Positions 10,554 through 23,212 of a stretch of 64,000 nucleotides of DNA are shown piece after piece. Every line of letters begins with the position of its first letter. The stretch's first letter is position 1. A program made the translations under genes and the position numbers. The stretch spans positions 1,116,001-1,180,000 of the forward strand of contig NC_089461.1 in assembly GCF_029203305.1 (NCBI RefSeq), read 5' to 3'. The notes beneath the pieces are model-generated. The model did no database searches. It was not told where the DNA came from and worked only from the letters and a program-made list of their open reading frames with translations. The DNA is from Yamadazyma tenuis (taxonomy: Eukaryota > Ascomycota > Pichiomycetes > Serinales > Debaryomycetaceae).

Positions 10554-10638
10554 GTGTCGCTGGCGCGACATAGACAGCCCTCTCCACGACATGGGGTATC
10601 ACCACATTGTCTCAGTGCGTGTCGCACCACCGTGTCGC
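10554..10638. promoter_or_regulatory. cluster of five RTGTCGY motifs upstream of CCT6
   Basis: GTGTCGC (10554-10560), GCGACAT (10565-10571), ACGACAT (10586-10592), GTGTCGC (10619-10625) and GTGTCGC (10632-10638) lie in 85 bp, in both orientations, 53-137 bp before the CCT6 ATG. The placement suggests a transcription-factor cluster. I do not know a named factor for this motif. Confidence 0.55.
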
Positions 10639-10690
10639 CACCGCGCGCCCTGAGAAATTTTCGCAAAACCAACGTCTTCCCCCATCACCA

Positions 10691-12337
10691 ATGTCAATAC
10701 AACTCCTTAATCCAAAGGCCGAATCGTTGAGACGTTCGCATGCATTGCAAGTCAACATCGCCGCCGCCACCGGACTCCAGGAAGTCTTAAGTTCCAACCT
10801 TGGTCCCAAAGGAACCTTGAAGTTACTTGTGGACGGATCTGGAAACTTGAAGCTCACCAAAGATGGAAAAGTGTTACTCAGCGAAATGCAGATTCAGCAC
10901 CCCACGGCCGTGATGATCGCACGGGCCGCCACCGCCCAGGACGAGATCACCGGTGACGGTACCACCACCGTTGTGCTTTTGGTGGGAGAGCTTTTGAAAC
11001 AAGCAGAGCGCTATATCAGTGAAGGTATTCATCCCCGAATTGTGGTTGATGGGTTGGAAGCTGCTAAAAAAGTCGCTCTTAACTACTTGGACACCTTCAA
11101 GGAGTCTCGCAGCGACTTTGATAGGGAATTTTTACTCCAGATTGCCCGTAGTTCACTTTCTACCAAGGTGACAGCCGATGTCGCCAGCGTATTGGCCCCA
11201 ATTGTCACTGATGCCGTGTTGACGATCCAGGACAATGACACCCTAGATCTCCACATGATAGAGGTGATGACGATGCAACTTGGCGACGTGCGCGACACCG
11301 AGCTCGTGCGTGGGTTGGTATTGGATCACGGGGCCCGTCATCCCGACATGCCCAAACGGCTTGAAAACTGCCACATTTTGACTTTGAACGTGTCGCTTGA
11401 GTATGAAAAGACCGAGGTGAACCTGGGTTTTTTCTACTCCAACGTGGATCAGAGAGAGAAGCTTGTGGCGTCTGAGCGTCGGTTTGTCGACGATAAGTTG
11501 AAGAAGATTATTGACTTGAAGAATACTGTGTGTGAATTGGGCAGCAACCAGAACTTTGTTATCATCAACCAGAAGGGTATTGACCCGATGTCCCTCGACG
11601 TATTGGCCAAAAACGGCATTTTGGCGTTGAGAAGAGCAAAGAGAAGAAATATGGAGCGGTTACAGTTGGTGTGTGGCGGAGAGGCCCAGAATTCGGTCGA
11701 CGACTTGTCTCCCGAGGTGTTGGGCTACAGTGGGCTTGTGTATGAAAACAGTATTGGTGAAGATAAGTTCACTTACATTACCGAGAATAAGGACCCAAAG
11801 AGTGTGACGGTATTGATCCGGGGGCTGAACAACTATATTATCCAGCAGACCAAGGATGCCGTCCGGGACGGGTTGAGATCCATTAAGAACGTGCTTCACG
11901 ATAAACTGGTGGTTCCAGGTGCCGGGGCCTTCTACTTATCATGTTCTCAACACTTGAACGTTTATAAGGATATCAAGGGGAAGAACAAGATTGGAAGCAA
12001 GGTCTTCAGCGAATCGCTTTTGGTGATTCCAAAGTTGTTGAGTATTAACTCGGGACTTGATGCTTTGGAGACTTTAACCAACTGCTCCGACGAGATAGCT
12101 GAAGGTAGAAAGGTGGGAATCGACTTGAAAACCGGCGAACCCATGGACCCGGCCATTGAAGGGGTATGGGATAGTTACCGGGTGATCAGGAATGCTTTGA
12201 GTTCGGCGGTGGGAATTGCTCTGAACTTGTTATTGTGTGACGAGCTTCTAAAAGCAGGAAAACTGTCTTTGAAAGGTGGTCAGCCAGGTCCCGGAGCTGC
12301 CCCACAGGGGATGCCAGGAATGCCAGGTATGATGTAA
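10691..12337 (+). CDS. CCT6: chaperonin TRiC/CCT subunit zeta
   Basis: One of the eight subunits of the cytosolic chaperonin ring that folds actin and tubulin. It has 548 residues from ATG 10691, where the family N-terminus ([15 protein letters not shown]) begins. The open frame upstream is untranslated promoter. Group II chaperonin features seen: [13 protein letters not shown] near the N-terminus, the ATP-site motif [15 protein letters not shown] at about residue 90, and the late nucleotide-binding motif VPGAGAFY at about 410. The C-terminus ends in a Gly/Met tail, [11 protein letters not shown], which the S. cerevisiae protein lacks. Residue 245 is a CTG codon (11423) where Cct6 homologs have Ser (EVN-S-GFF), supporting CUG-Ser decoding. 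CCT6, SLY1 and RVB1 are consecutive genes in S. cerevisiae (YDR188W-189W-190C). Confidence 0.96.
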   Translation: MSIQLLNPKAESLRRSHALQVNIAAATGLQEVLSSNLGPKGTLKLLVDGSGNLKLTKDGKVLLSEMQIQHPTAVMIARAATAQDEITGDGTTTVVLLVGELLKQAERYISEGIHPRIVVDGLEAAKKVALNYLDTFKESRSDFDREFLLQIARSSLSTKVTADVASVLAPIVTDAVLTIQDNDTLDLHMIEVMTMQLGDVRDTELVRGLVLDHGARHPDMPKRLENCHILTLNVSLEYEKTEVNLGFFYSNVDQREKLVASERRFVDDKLKKIIDLKNTVCELGSNQNFVIINQKGIDPMSLDVLAKNGILALRRAKRRNMERLQLVCGGEAQNSVDDLSPEVLGYSGLVYENSIGEDKFTYITENKDPKSVTVLIRGLNNYIIQQTKDAVRDGLRSIKNVLHDKLVVPGAGAFYLSCSQHLNVYKDIKGKNKIGSKVFSESLLVIPKLLSINSGLDALETLTNCSDEIAEGRKVGIDLKTGEPMDPAIEGVWDSYRVIRNALSSAVGIALNLLLCDELLKAGKLSLKGGQPGPGAAPQGMPGMPGMM

Positions 12338-14158
12338 GTGACGGAATACCGAAGAGGCAGTTTGTAAAATTTCATAGTTTTATTGCGATTATGTATATAT
12401 GAAGCATCAACAATGTGACATTCTTGATTAATCCGTCTCAAACCATATAGTTTAATTTCTTATGGCGGTTTCATCAGCCTAGTTGAAAGCAATAAAGGAG
12501 TCTAACCGCCAGGTAAGATGATGCAAATAGCTGATCAATATGATATTTTAGAATTAATATGGAGAATAAAATAAAAATAAAAACGAAAAATCAAAGAAAA
12601 TGAAAAAGTCCTGATAGCACAGGGTTGAGAGGAATCAATACTGCGGCCTGCTAAATTATATCTCACACTGAATGGCCTTATTGCTCGCCGTCCTGGACAA
12701 AAGGCTGTGGAGGATAAAATCTACCGCCGTGCTTGTTCCGAGAAAATGGAAAGTGCCTATCCCGGACATAGTGATACCGAAGCAAAAGTAGCCATGATTT
12801 CACTACGCTGCTAACGTACCACCCTTTGCTGGATAATCGTCATGTAGATCACTTTCGGGATTGAGAATAGTTGCGAAAAACCACTTGGATTCGAGAAATT
12901 AGCTAACGCATAGAACAGCCTGTACTGCCCCTGTGCTATCGGAAACAGGGCGAGAACGGCCACGCGCGCGCCCTTTTATGTTTAGGTTATCGGGGGTTTC
13001 TTTACCGTTAAGTTAAGCGAACCTGCAGGGACGGCATACAGCTCTTATTTTCAATAGTGAATTTTTAGGACAAGTTTCGATTAGATGACTCTTCGAAACA
13101 GGTAGAGAACTTTTTGAATGTAAATTCAAACAGTGCCATAGTTGCCCAATTTGAATTCATTTTTGGTGGTTATTTTTAGATGATTTGAAGAGATAGCTGG
13201 ATGCTTCTTTTTTGATAAACCCGAATTTCAAACCAGTGCCTTTTCTTGACCAAAGCTTAAATGGGCTGGAGCAGGACCTTGAAATAAAATCCTTTAATCT
13301 GCAATATGATTAAGAGAAGTTAGATCATTTTTTTGACGACTCCCAAATCTGAATCCCGAGCTTAAACAAAAAAAAGAAAACAAAAAAAGAAAAGGAAAAT
13401 TAAAATACTGATTACCAACCACATATGAGACAAAAAATTGTTCAGTTGTTTTATTTTTATTTTATTTTGTTTATTTTATTTTATTCCAATTTTATGTTGT
13501 AATTGGAAGCCGGATTTTATAAATATCAGTCAGAATCTCCTATGAACAACCCCCTCTCTTGCCATTGGGTTTTCCATTTGATTTAAGTACTGTTTCGCCA
13601 AGGAGTACTTGGTTCTTCGTACATTTGTTATTGCCAATAATTGGGACCACATCCGATTATTGGATAAACAACCACAATAGTAGAATATTGATAGCGATAT
13701 TCAGGTACTTTTGGGATAAGATATTAATACTCATTGATTGGTCCATCCCTATAACAAGCTATTCCTATTCGTTCCATCAAGTTAAATTAGGTGGGGCTCG
13801 TCATTATTCCTACTAAAAAAAGATTTGTGGGTTTACAGGTTTTGTTGTACATTTATAAATCAACAAAATATCTTTGAGGAGGTTTTTTTCTGTACTTCCT
13901 CCTTCTTATCATAAAACCAACACACTCATCAACCTGTCTGTTGTGTTTACCTACAAGGAACCGACTAGGCTAAAAGTCCTTTTCCACAAAGCATTTCGGA
14001 CTTTTTCCAACACCTTATAAACAACCAAAACCATCGTATTGGAAATTCCTTCAAACCAGGTGTGAACGTTCCCAACACCCAACACAGAGTTTCCACACAT
14101 ACACACTTTTGCATCACATTTCTGCCATCCCATTGTACTACTATCACCGGTTTCCCCA
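12338..14158. other. long non-coding stretch upstream of the CZF1-like gene (1.8 kb)
   Basis: No coding signal. It holds A-rich and T-rich runs (about 13365-13400 and 13446-13500) and a pyrimidine/CA-rich segment close to the downstream ATG, as expected for a long regulatory region and 5' UTR. CTG-clade developmental regulators, including C. albicans CZF1, commonly have such long upstream regions (known); a role here is inferred. Confidence 0.55.
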
Positions 14159-14905
14159 ATGCCTACCGGCCAAAATAACATGAAATGGCAAAAACCCAAT
14201 TCTCCATCTGAAGGAAGTCATAACATACCATCCTACTATGGAGAGACAGGTCCGTATGAAAGGTACCCCAACTCCGAACCCAAGAATGGGGATTCTGGTA
14301 CTCATCCATCACAAACCCATCCACTCCCACAACCAAGACCTTCCACCACCGCCTATCAACTCCCACCTTATCAACTACCTCAACAACACCAACTCCCAGG
14401 AATAGCTCCACTAGGAATAGGCCAGATATATGAATACAGACTCCCAGTACAAGGCCAGGAAATGATGGTTCCAGCAGCACCTCCTACCATGGGTCCTAGC
14501 TATGGGTACTCTCATAAATATATGGGCCAGCCACCTCGACCTGAATCAAATCGAACTTCCAAACCACGGGATTCTCCACCAGATAACCTCCGCCCTCCAA
14601 CCAGCTCAGCCCTGTCACCGGGACTGGCCAAGGCTGGCAGAAACCCCACCAAGCGATCCCGAATGGGTTGCATTACCTGTCGACAGCGGAAAAAACGCTG
14701 CTGTGAAACCAGACCAAAGTGCACCGAGTGCTCAAGGCTTCGATTGAACTGTGCATGGCCTACACCGGGAACTGAACATAAGAACAAGTCCAAAGAGCTT
14801 AAAGAGGAGGAGAATGTAATGCACCACGAGATATACGGAAAAATCAAGGTTCTCAGGGGTATAGTGGAGTACAAGAGTGATGAAGATCCGGCGAACATGC
14901 AGTAG
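14159..14905 (+). CDS. CZF1: C-terminal Zn2Cys6 transcription factor, CZF1-like
   Basis: A 248-residue protein with a long low-complexity N-terminus rich in Pro, Gln, Ser and Tyr (about 1-160) and a single zinc cluster near the C-terminus (about residues 170-197): C-x2-C-x6-C, then C-x2-C-x6-C, inside SRMGCITCRQRKKRCCETRP. After it comes PGTEHKNKSKELK and a conserved tail (IYGKIKVLRGIVEY). Most fungal zinc-cluster proteins carry the domain at the N-terminus. This C-terminal arrangement and tail match, from memory, C. albicans Czf1, a regulator of filamentation and white-opaque switching, which is longer (385 aa). DNA binding is well supported; the ortholog name less so. It sits between CCT6 and SLY1, which are adjacent in S. 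cerevisiae. Confidence 0.7.
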   Translation: MPTGQNNMKWQKPNSPSEGSHNIPSYYGETGPYERYPNSEPKNGDSGTHPSQTHPLPQPRPSTTAYQLPPYQLPQQHQLPGIAPLGIGQIYEYRLPVQGQEMMVPAAPPTMGPSYGYSHKYMGQPPRPESNRTSKPRDSPPDNLRPPTSSALSPGLAKAGRNPTKRSRMGCITCRQRKKRCCETRPKCTECSRLRLNCAWPTPGTEHKNKSKELKEEENVMHHEIYGKIKVLRGIVEYKSDEDPANMQ

Positions 14906-16146
14906 CCTGGAGGCTTGCATGTTTGGACTCTCATGGCGAATGTCTCCAGTTGGTCCTCAAATGTCACTGCCCCCGCCCACTTGGACTGTCAGTCATCCAG
15001 ACTTTCATGTTTTTCGATGCCGCATATTGTTGACCCTTCTGGATACCACGGGCTACCATCCTGCACTTTCTTGAATGTCACTACTGATGTTACTGATACT
15101 TGAACTCTTTATTTTAGCAATGCGGTGACATAACCGACAGGCCCCCTGATAGCCGACTTTACCCAACCTCCAATTTCCTATTGACCCTCAGGGCATCCAC
15201 CGAGGCATATGCCAGCAATCCTAAGGCACACACAAACACCCTTCCAATCCACCTGTCTTCCATCTGTCTTCCATCTGTCTTGCATCCTCATTCCTTCCGA
15301 GCACTCTCACATCTAAGACGGGTACCAGGAAGTATACCACATACGAAATGACACCACTTCCAGACAGGGGAGAGCCCTATCAGTAGAGAGGCCCACCAAT
15401 TGGGTGGTTTGTACCGGGGTGCTTCTAGTCCCCATCACCGGACGTCGTTAAGGGTGTATTGGTGGTTGAAGCTTGAGAGGTTGCCATGAACAGAATTGTC
15501 TCCAATTTTTGAGTAGGGGACTCAACTCTAAGAGGCTGGCACACTTCCACCAATGTTTCGTCTCAACTCCCACTGGCTGGGAATGATCTTCTCACATATA
15601 AGGATAAGATGGTACCGAAATCAACAAACATTTTTTGCGACTTGGATTTGCGGTCCTGCCAGCCAAAGGGTATTTTTATTGACTTCAAAGGTCTTGTATT
15701 TTAACATGACAGGTGGGACACGTCGTTATCGACTGTTATCGATGATCATTAACTGTCATAAGCTGTAATCAACTGTTATTAACTGTCATTGACTGCCATT
15801 GACTGCTATTGATTGTCATTGATTATCACTGATTACCATTGAGATTACCATTGATAGCCTGGTCCCCCACCATTTTTCTCATACAATCACACCCACTAAA
15901 ACTTATTTTCCTCACACCATTCGTCATCATCCAGATCCACCGTCATCTGACCAATGTATCATAGCCTGTAATTTTTACTGCATTAGCATCTAATACTTTT
16001 AGACCAATATAGAATAACACTAGCTTCCTCTTTTGAAAGCCCTCTTCCTAAACGGGAAGTCGGTGCTCGCCCTACATTTTTGTGTTTGTGCGCGCCTTTG
16101 CCAACACTCAAAATTCACATTTACCAACACATAACTCTTCTTACCA
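14906..16146. other. non-coding stretch between CZF1-like gene and SLY1 (1.24 kb)
   Basis: No coding signal. It contains short CCATCTGTCTT-type repeats at about 15250-15285 and the decamer array at 15721-15856, then the SLY1 promoter. Nothing else recognisable. Confidence 0.5.
15721..15856. repeat. decamer tandem array, consensus RACTGTYATY
   Basis: At least eleven consecutive imperfect 10-bp units (for example GACTGTTATC, AACTGTCATA, AACTGTTATT, AACTGTCATT, GACTGCCATT, GATTGTCATT), each starting at a position ending in 1. The 10-bp period is close to one DNA helical turn, so the same bases recur on one face of the helix. Confidence 0.8.
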
Positions 16147-18155
16147 ATGTCATTGCAAGAGGACAATTGCTTGCGAGACAGACAAATCGGTACGTTTGCT
16201 CGAACACACACGACAGTGTTTCATACGCGGGTGATTTCTCCCGTCGATTCATTGAATATTCATCAAACCATTACTAACTCTCCCCAGCCACTTTGGAGCG
16301 GATGCTTCATCTTAATAAAGATGGCTCTGCCGACTTGACGTTGGCAGTGCCGTCATCCCAGGGCGATGACCTCGTGTGGAAGGCTCTCGTGCTCGACGCC
16401 AAGTCCCAGAGCATCATCTCGTCGGTGCTACGAGTAAACGACTTGTTGCGGTGTGGAATCACCATCCACTCACTTATATCCTCTCCTAGATCTCGGTTGG
16501 CAGACGTGCCCGTCATCTACTTTGTCGAACCCACGCCAGCAAATGTCTCGGCTATCCTCGATGATCTCGCCGCCGACCGCTACGACGATTTCTACATCAA
16601 CTTTACGTCGCTGCTTCCAAGAGCGCTCCTTGAAGACTTTGCTAAACAGGTGCTGTTGGCTGGTAAAAGCACCAAGATCCGCCAAGTGTACGATCAGTAC
16701 TTGGACTATGTGGTGACAGAACAGTCGTTGTTTTCGCTCGACTTTCCGAATACTTTCACTCGTTTCAACCACCCATCTACTAAAGAAGACGAAATCCACC
16801 ACCTCGCTGAAGTGTTGAGTAGTGGGTTGCTCTCGGTGGTGTTGACGTTAGGTTCGGTGCCAGTGATACGGTGCCAGCGGAACGGGCCTGCAGAGCTCGT
16901 GGCCACGCAGTTGGACCTCAAACTTCGTGACCATCTTGCAAACTCCAAGAGTCTTTTGTCGTCCCAGTCCTCGATCCACCAACGGTCGGTGTTGGTGTTG
17001 TTGGACAGAAGCGTCGACCTTCTGTCAATGTTTAGCCATTCGTGGATATACCAGTGCATGATAAGTGATGTTTTCCGGTTGAAACGGAATACCGTCCGTG
17101 TGGACGGAAAAGACTATGATCTTGACCCCAAGGACTTTTTCTGGAATAAGAATGCCCAGTTACCGTTCCCGGACGTGGTAGAAAATGCCAACGTCGAGTT
17201 GGAGCTGTACAAGCACGATGCGCACGAGTTGACCGCCAGAACCGGTATCACTTCGTTGAACGACATTGATGATAACGACCACAACGACACTGGCAAGATT
17301 CAACAGGCCGTCAATGCTTTGCCCGAGTTGACTGCCCGTAAGGCTACCTTGGATATGCATATGGATGTGTTAGCGTCATTGTTGAAAGAATTAGAGGCTA
17401 AGAGCTTGGATCGGTTTTTTGAGCTTGAGCAGAGCTACAACAATCCCAAGGTTCAAGCCCAGTTTTTGGAGCTTTTGAACGAACCTTCCAAGAAGAATAA
17501 TATTGCTGATAAGTTGAGGACATTCATTATTCTTTACTTGTTGGTGGACAATCTCTCCAGCTCGTTTGTGGATGAAGTCAAGGCCAAATTCAACCAACTC
17601 GACCCCAATCTTGACTTAAGTGGATTGAAGTATATCGAGAAATTCAAGCAAATCAGCAAATTGTCAAATATGGCATCGTTGGGAGAGATCGAAGCCCCGG
17701 GTGAGTTGAGTGGGGGACTGAACTCGGCGTTGTTCAATAACTTGTCGTCAAGACTCTATGGTCTCACCGAGGGCCGTCTTACAGAAGGATTGAGTTCTCT
17801 TACTTCGGGTCTCAAGAAACTTCTTCCCAACAAAAAGAACTTGGCCATCACCAGCATCGTTGAAGCATTCATGGACCCCACAAACGCTTCAGGAGCATCA
17901 GTGCAAATCACCGACGACTACCTCTATTTGGACCCCAAGTTACGTGGAGGACACTCCAAACCCCCCAAAAGACAGAGCTACAAGAACTCCATTGTGTTTG
18001 TGGTTGGTGGTGGGAACTATGTGGAGTATCAGAACCTCCAGGAATTGGCCGAGTCCCACCAGGGCATTAATGATATCATTTACGGAAGTTCCGATATCGT
18101 CACCGCCCAGGAGTTCTTGGACGAATGTACGGAATTGGGTCGACTCGAGTCTTAA
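16147..18155 (+). CDS. SLY1: Sec1/Munc18 family protein Sly1, one intron
   Basis: SM protein that promotes SNARE assembly for ER-Golgi transport by binding the syntaxin Sed5. Two exons, 16147-16189 and 16288-18155, are separated by a 98-bp intron (donor GTACGT, branch TTACTAAC, acceptor CCCCAG). Joining gives 636 residues beginning MSLQEDNCLRDRQIATLERMLHLN, matching the family start. Seen: WKALVLDAKSQSIISSVLRVNDLL, YFVEPT, SMFSHSWIYQCM, FFWNKNAQLPFP and, near the end, PKRQSYKNSIVFVVGGGNYVEYQNL, all characteristic Sly1 blocks. Convergent with RVB1, with 28 bp between stops, the same arrangement as YDR189W/YDR190C. Confidence 0.96.
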
Positions 18156-18183
18156 ACGGAGAATATACATATATAGATAGCTA

Positions 18184-20416
<2,233 letters not shown>

Positions 20417-21250
20417 CTAATTCTGCACGTCAACCTCGTTATCATCAATTTCAAATTCGTCATTAGGTTCTTTGGGTTCTTGAGCTTCCGACCACTGAGT
20501 AACATCGTCGATGTAACTGAGAATTGTGGACACCGAAGTGCTATCTTTAGAACAGTCCAAGGGTAAAAACTGCACCATGCCAAAATCATCCACTAAGTTT
20601 GCAATCAATTTGTTAAGTTTGGAAAATTTGGGGTTGAATGTTTCGTCTTCTTGAGCCAACAACAACGGATCCGGGTTCAAGAATTGTTTCAACTTCTTCT
20701 TGTTGAAGTCGTTTTTTACCAAATCGATCTTGGATAAGATATTGATGTGTGGGAGCTCCAAAAGTATCATGGCGGACATAGCACTCAACGCACCCGAGAA
20801 GAACTTGGAGTTGTCGATGATAAACGGTGCCTCAAGCAAGTATGTGGCACAAAGATTGAAATTCAATTGGTTCTTCAAGTGTCGAACTATTGTAGGCAAC
20901 ACCGGAACGTGAGTATACAACTCGATTTGCCCAGGACAGTCAAAAATCAAGTATTCATCATTATAATCACCAATCTGGTCATCCAACCAGTCCAAGTTCT
21001 CCAAGAGATACTCGAAGCAGTATACTAGCCCCCCATTGGGTCCAAGATCCATCTCTTCCATCACATCTTGTAGTGATATCAAGTCTCTAATATCAATGGT
21101 AAACTCGTATTCAGTAGGGTCTGCGGCCGGATCTAAGTTGACAATGTGAGCTCTCCGGCCGATGGTTTGCATGTGGTGGATGATCGAGTTGCAGAAGGTT
21201 GACTTACCGACACCGGCAGGTCCTAGTGCCAATACACCGACTCTAGACAT
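20417..21250 (-). CDS. GPN3: GPN-loop GTPase 3
   Basis: GPN-loop GTPase involved in biogenesis and nuclear import of RNA polymerases II and III. It has 277 residues when started at ATG 21250 ([18 protein letters not shown]); the open frame extends upstream, but homologs begin here. G1/P-loop GPAGVGKST at residues 9-17, the family-defining Gly-Pro-Asn in DLGPNGG at about residue 72, [11 protein letters not shown] (G3) at about 105, and the SKIDL guanine-specificity motif at about 175. The C-terminus is acidic. A CACGTG box lies 57 bp upstream. This is the YLR243W ortholog. Confidence 0.95.
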   Translation of the reverse strand: MSRVGVLALGPAGVGKSTFCNSIIHHMQTIGRRAHIVNLDPAADPTEYEFTIDIRDLISLQDVMEEMDLGPNGGLVYCFEYLLENLDWLDDQIGDYNDEYLIFDCPGQIELYTHVPVLPTIVRHLKNQLNFNLCATYLLEAPFIIDNSKFFSGALSAMSAMILLELPHINILSKIDLVKNDFNKKKLKQFLNPDPLLLAQEDETFNPKFSKLNKLIANLVDDFGMVQFLPLDCSKDSTSVSTILSYIDDVTQWSEAQEPKEPNDEFEIDDNEVDVQN

Positions 21251-21306
21251 TACTAACAATTTTTCGATGAGCAGCAGTGCGCGCAAAAAAGGCACGATAG
21301 GCTTCA

Positions 21307-21314
21307 TCACGTGA
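21307..21314. promoter_or_regulatory. TCACGTGA box upstream of GPN3
   Basis: A palindromic TCACGTGA (Cbf1-type E-box) sits 57 bp before the GPN3 ATG, between GPN3 and the MSC2 stop. Confidence 0.4.
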
Positions 21315-21325
21315 CACACACCTCG

Positions 21326-23212
21326 TTAATGCCGACACCAGCACTCGTCGTAGTCGTACTCCATTTGTACAATGACTTCCACATGACCGATATCAAAGTG
21401 TTTCATACATTGTTTCTTGATATACGAGGCGTTTTCACCACGGTATACCTGGATGTGAATATAGCCCGTCATACCTTCTGGCAGCGGCCAGAATCGTGGA
21501 GTCGTGAATGATTTAACCCCCTTGATGGAACTGACATCCTGAAGAATTCCCCGGATCTTCATCTCGTTGTCCTTGTTAAGCGAAAGGAGGAGTGCTGAGC
21601 TGGTAGACTTGATGAGAGGAATGGCGGAAAAGAAGATGAGCACGGCGATGATAATGGACGCGATGGGATCAAAGCCTTCCCAGTGGAACACCTTGGTAAG
21701 AATGGTGGACACTACCACACCTACAGAGCCGAGGGTGTCTGCAAGGATGTGAAGGAAGATTCCTCGCATGTTGTCGTTCATGGAGGAGGACTTTTCAGGG
21801 GAATCACAGGACTTTTCATGGGGATGGGGGTCCTCAGAATGGGAGTGTTCGTGGGAATGAGATCCATGGCCATCTTCATAGGAGTTGGAACTCTGTGTGT
21901 GACTATGACTATGCCCATGACTATGCCCATGACTATGGCTGTCACCGTGGCTGTGCCCGTGATTAAAGGCAAATATCCCCACCAAGTTCACCACCAACCC
22001 CAACACCGACACCACAATCAACTCAGTCGTCTCTTTCAATTCAATCGGATTGTATAGCCTGGCCACCGCCTCAAACACAATGCCACCCGAAATCCCAATC
22101 AATAACGTTCCATTTGTAAACCCTGCGAGAGTCTCAAATCGAGAGTACCCAAACGGAAACTTACTGTTCTGATCCACGGGACTCTTCGAAAGAATACCCG
22201 CTACCAACCCCAATGCTAACGACGAGCAATCCAATGCCATATGTAACGAGTCGGAGAACAACCCAAGTGATCCCGAACGGAATGAGTATACCAACTGAAC
22301 CACCATGAATACCGAATTCAAAAGCAAAAAGTTGAAAATAGCCTTTGTGTCTGGGTGGTGGATGAGCTCCTTGACGAGTCCCCAAGCGCCCACCACCGTT
22401 TGACTCACCAGTGGGTACGGCCGAGCACCCACCCAGAGCGGTACCATCAATAGGTCGATGCCGGCGCGGAGCTGGTGGTAAACTGGGACTTCTAGAGCCG
22501 CGCCTGCTACCACCAACGCTGCACACACAGTGCCAGGAACAGGAACTGAGCCAGGGCCAAGGGCGCCGGAGGCTCCTCGAATAAAGACCACCAAAAACGT
22601 CGCCCCCACACCGCCAGCCCCTGCCACTGCCACCGCCACTGGAACCAGTAGAGCACCACTCGCTATCAACCCCATAGCCCCCACCACAAACGCTAGAGCT
22701 GATGCCTTAGTAGTAAACCTCACCCGATCTGCCACCACCGCTGCCACAACCGCCATCACGTACCCAGCAGCCACCGCCACCACACTTTTAAGTGTACCAC
22801 CACCACCGACCCGGAATATCAAGTCCGCGACCACCACCATTGCTGCGTGGACGTCCATCTTCATGAACACGGCAAACGCTACCAAGCACACTCGCCCCAC
22901 AGAAACATAGTGTACAGCCGCAACCATGGCCGCCACCACCGCCATAACTGACCCACCACCGGTCACCGACCCACGCCACCCACCACTATCGCTGGAACTA
23001 AGCAGCACATCAGGGGCAGCCGCAATGGCCAACCCAAGTGAACCTGCCACCGCGACCGACGCCAGGGCTACCCCCGCCAAACCTCCATTGACCTCGGCAT
23101 CACGTAGGGCCATGGCACTCACGGAAAGGCCCAAGGCCCCCAAGGCCCCCAAACCACAATTCCGCCGCTCCTCGACCCCTAGTATCGTCCATGGACTATT
23201 GATATTGCTCAT
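21326..23212 (-). CDS. MSC2: ER zinc transporter Msc2 (CDF/ZnT5-like)
   Basis: Cation diffusion facilitator moving zinc into the ER/secretory pathway, known in yeast as a heteromer with Zrg17. It has 628 residues. The N-terminal half (about 1-280) is a chain of Ala/Gly/Val-rich membrane segments, as in the long ZnT5/Msc2 branch. The C-terminal half is the CDF core with two HxxxD zinc-site motifs (HMALD at about 325 and HILAD at about 490) separated by a cytosolic His-rich loop (about 425-475, many HSHG repeats). A C-terminal cytosolic domain follows, ending in YDYDECWCRH. It lies on the same strand as GPN3 and is divergent from the next gene across 179 bp. Confidence 0.9.
   Translation of the reverse strand: MSNINSPWTILGVEERRNCGLGALGALGLSVSAMALRDAEVNGGLAGVALASVAVAGSLGLAIAAAPDVLLSSSDSGGWRGSVTGGGSVMAVVAAMVAAVHYVSVGRVCLVAFAVFMKMDVHAAMVVVADLIFRVGGGGTLKSVVAVAAGYVMAVVAAVVADRVRFTTKASALAFVVGAMGLIASGALLVPVAVAVAGAGGVGATFLVVFIRGASGALGPGSVPVPGTVCAALVVAGAALEVPVYHQLRAGIDLLMVPLWVGARPYPLVSQTVVGAWGLVKELIHHPDTKAIFNFLLLNSVFMVVQLVYSFRSGSLGLFSDSLHMALDCSSLALGLVAGILSKSPVDQNSKFPFGYSRFETLAGFTNGTLLIGISGGIVFEAVARLYNPIELKETTELIVVSVLGLVVNLVGIFAFNHGHSHGDSHSHGHSHGHSHSHTQSSNSYEDGHGSHSHEHSHSEDPHPHEKSCDSPEKSSSMNDNMRGIFLHILADTLGSVGVVVSTILTKVFHWEGFDPIASIIIAVLIFFSAIPLIKSTSSALLLSLNKDNEMKIRGILQDVSSIKGVKSFTTPRFWPLPEGMTGYIHIQVYRGENASYIKKQCMKHFDIGHVEVIVQMEYDYDECWCRH

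Larger units (their letters stand above)
6939..10690. other. gene-poor stretch between MAP1 and CCT6 (about 3.75 kb)
   Basis: This is the longest non-coding stretch in the window. It contains only short ORFs (the longest about 100 codons), none with recognisable motifs. It starts with two tandem-repeat tracts (7042-7133 and 7207-7281), continues with mixed sequence rich in CCA/CCCT strings, and ends in the CCT6 promoter. I see no tRNA, no known snRNA/snoRNA core, no transposon ends and no clear AT-rich trough. It could hold an untranslated RNA, a replication origin or a decayed gene; nothing in it decides this. Confidence 0.6.

Noticed and set aside
6939..10690. Possible regional centromere
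   Set aside because: No evident AT trough, no long inverted repeat and no retrotransposon remnants; only the absence of genes suggests it. Kept as an open possibility, not a feature.
22530..22910. Open plus-strand frames (also 22926-23540) opposite MSC2
   Set aside because: They mirror the GC-rich, Ala/Gly/Val-coding N-terminus of MSC2 and have no recognisable motif.
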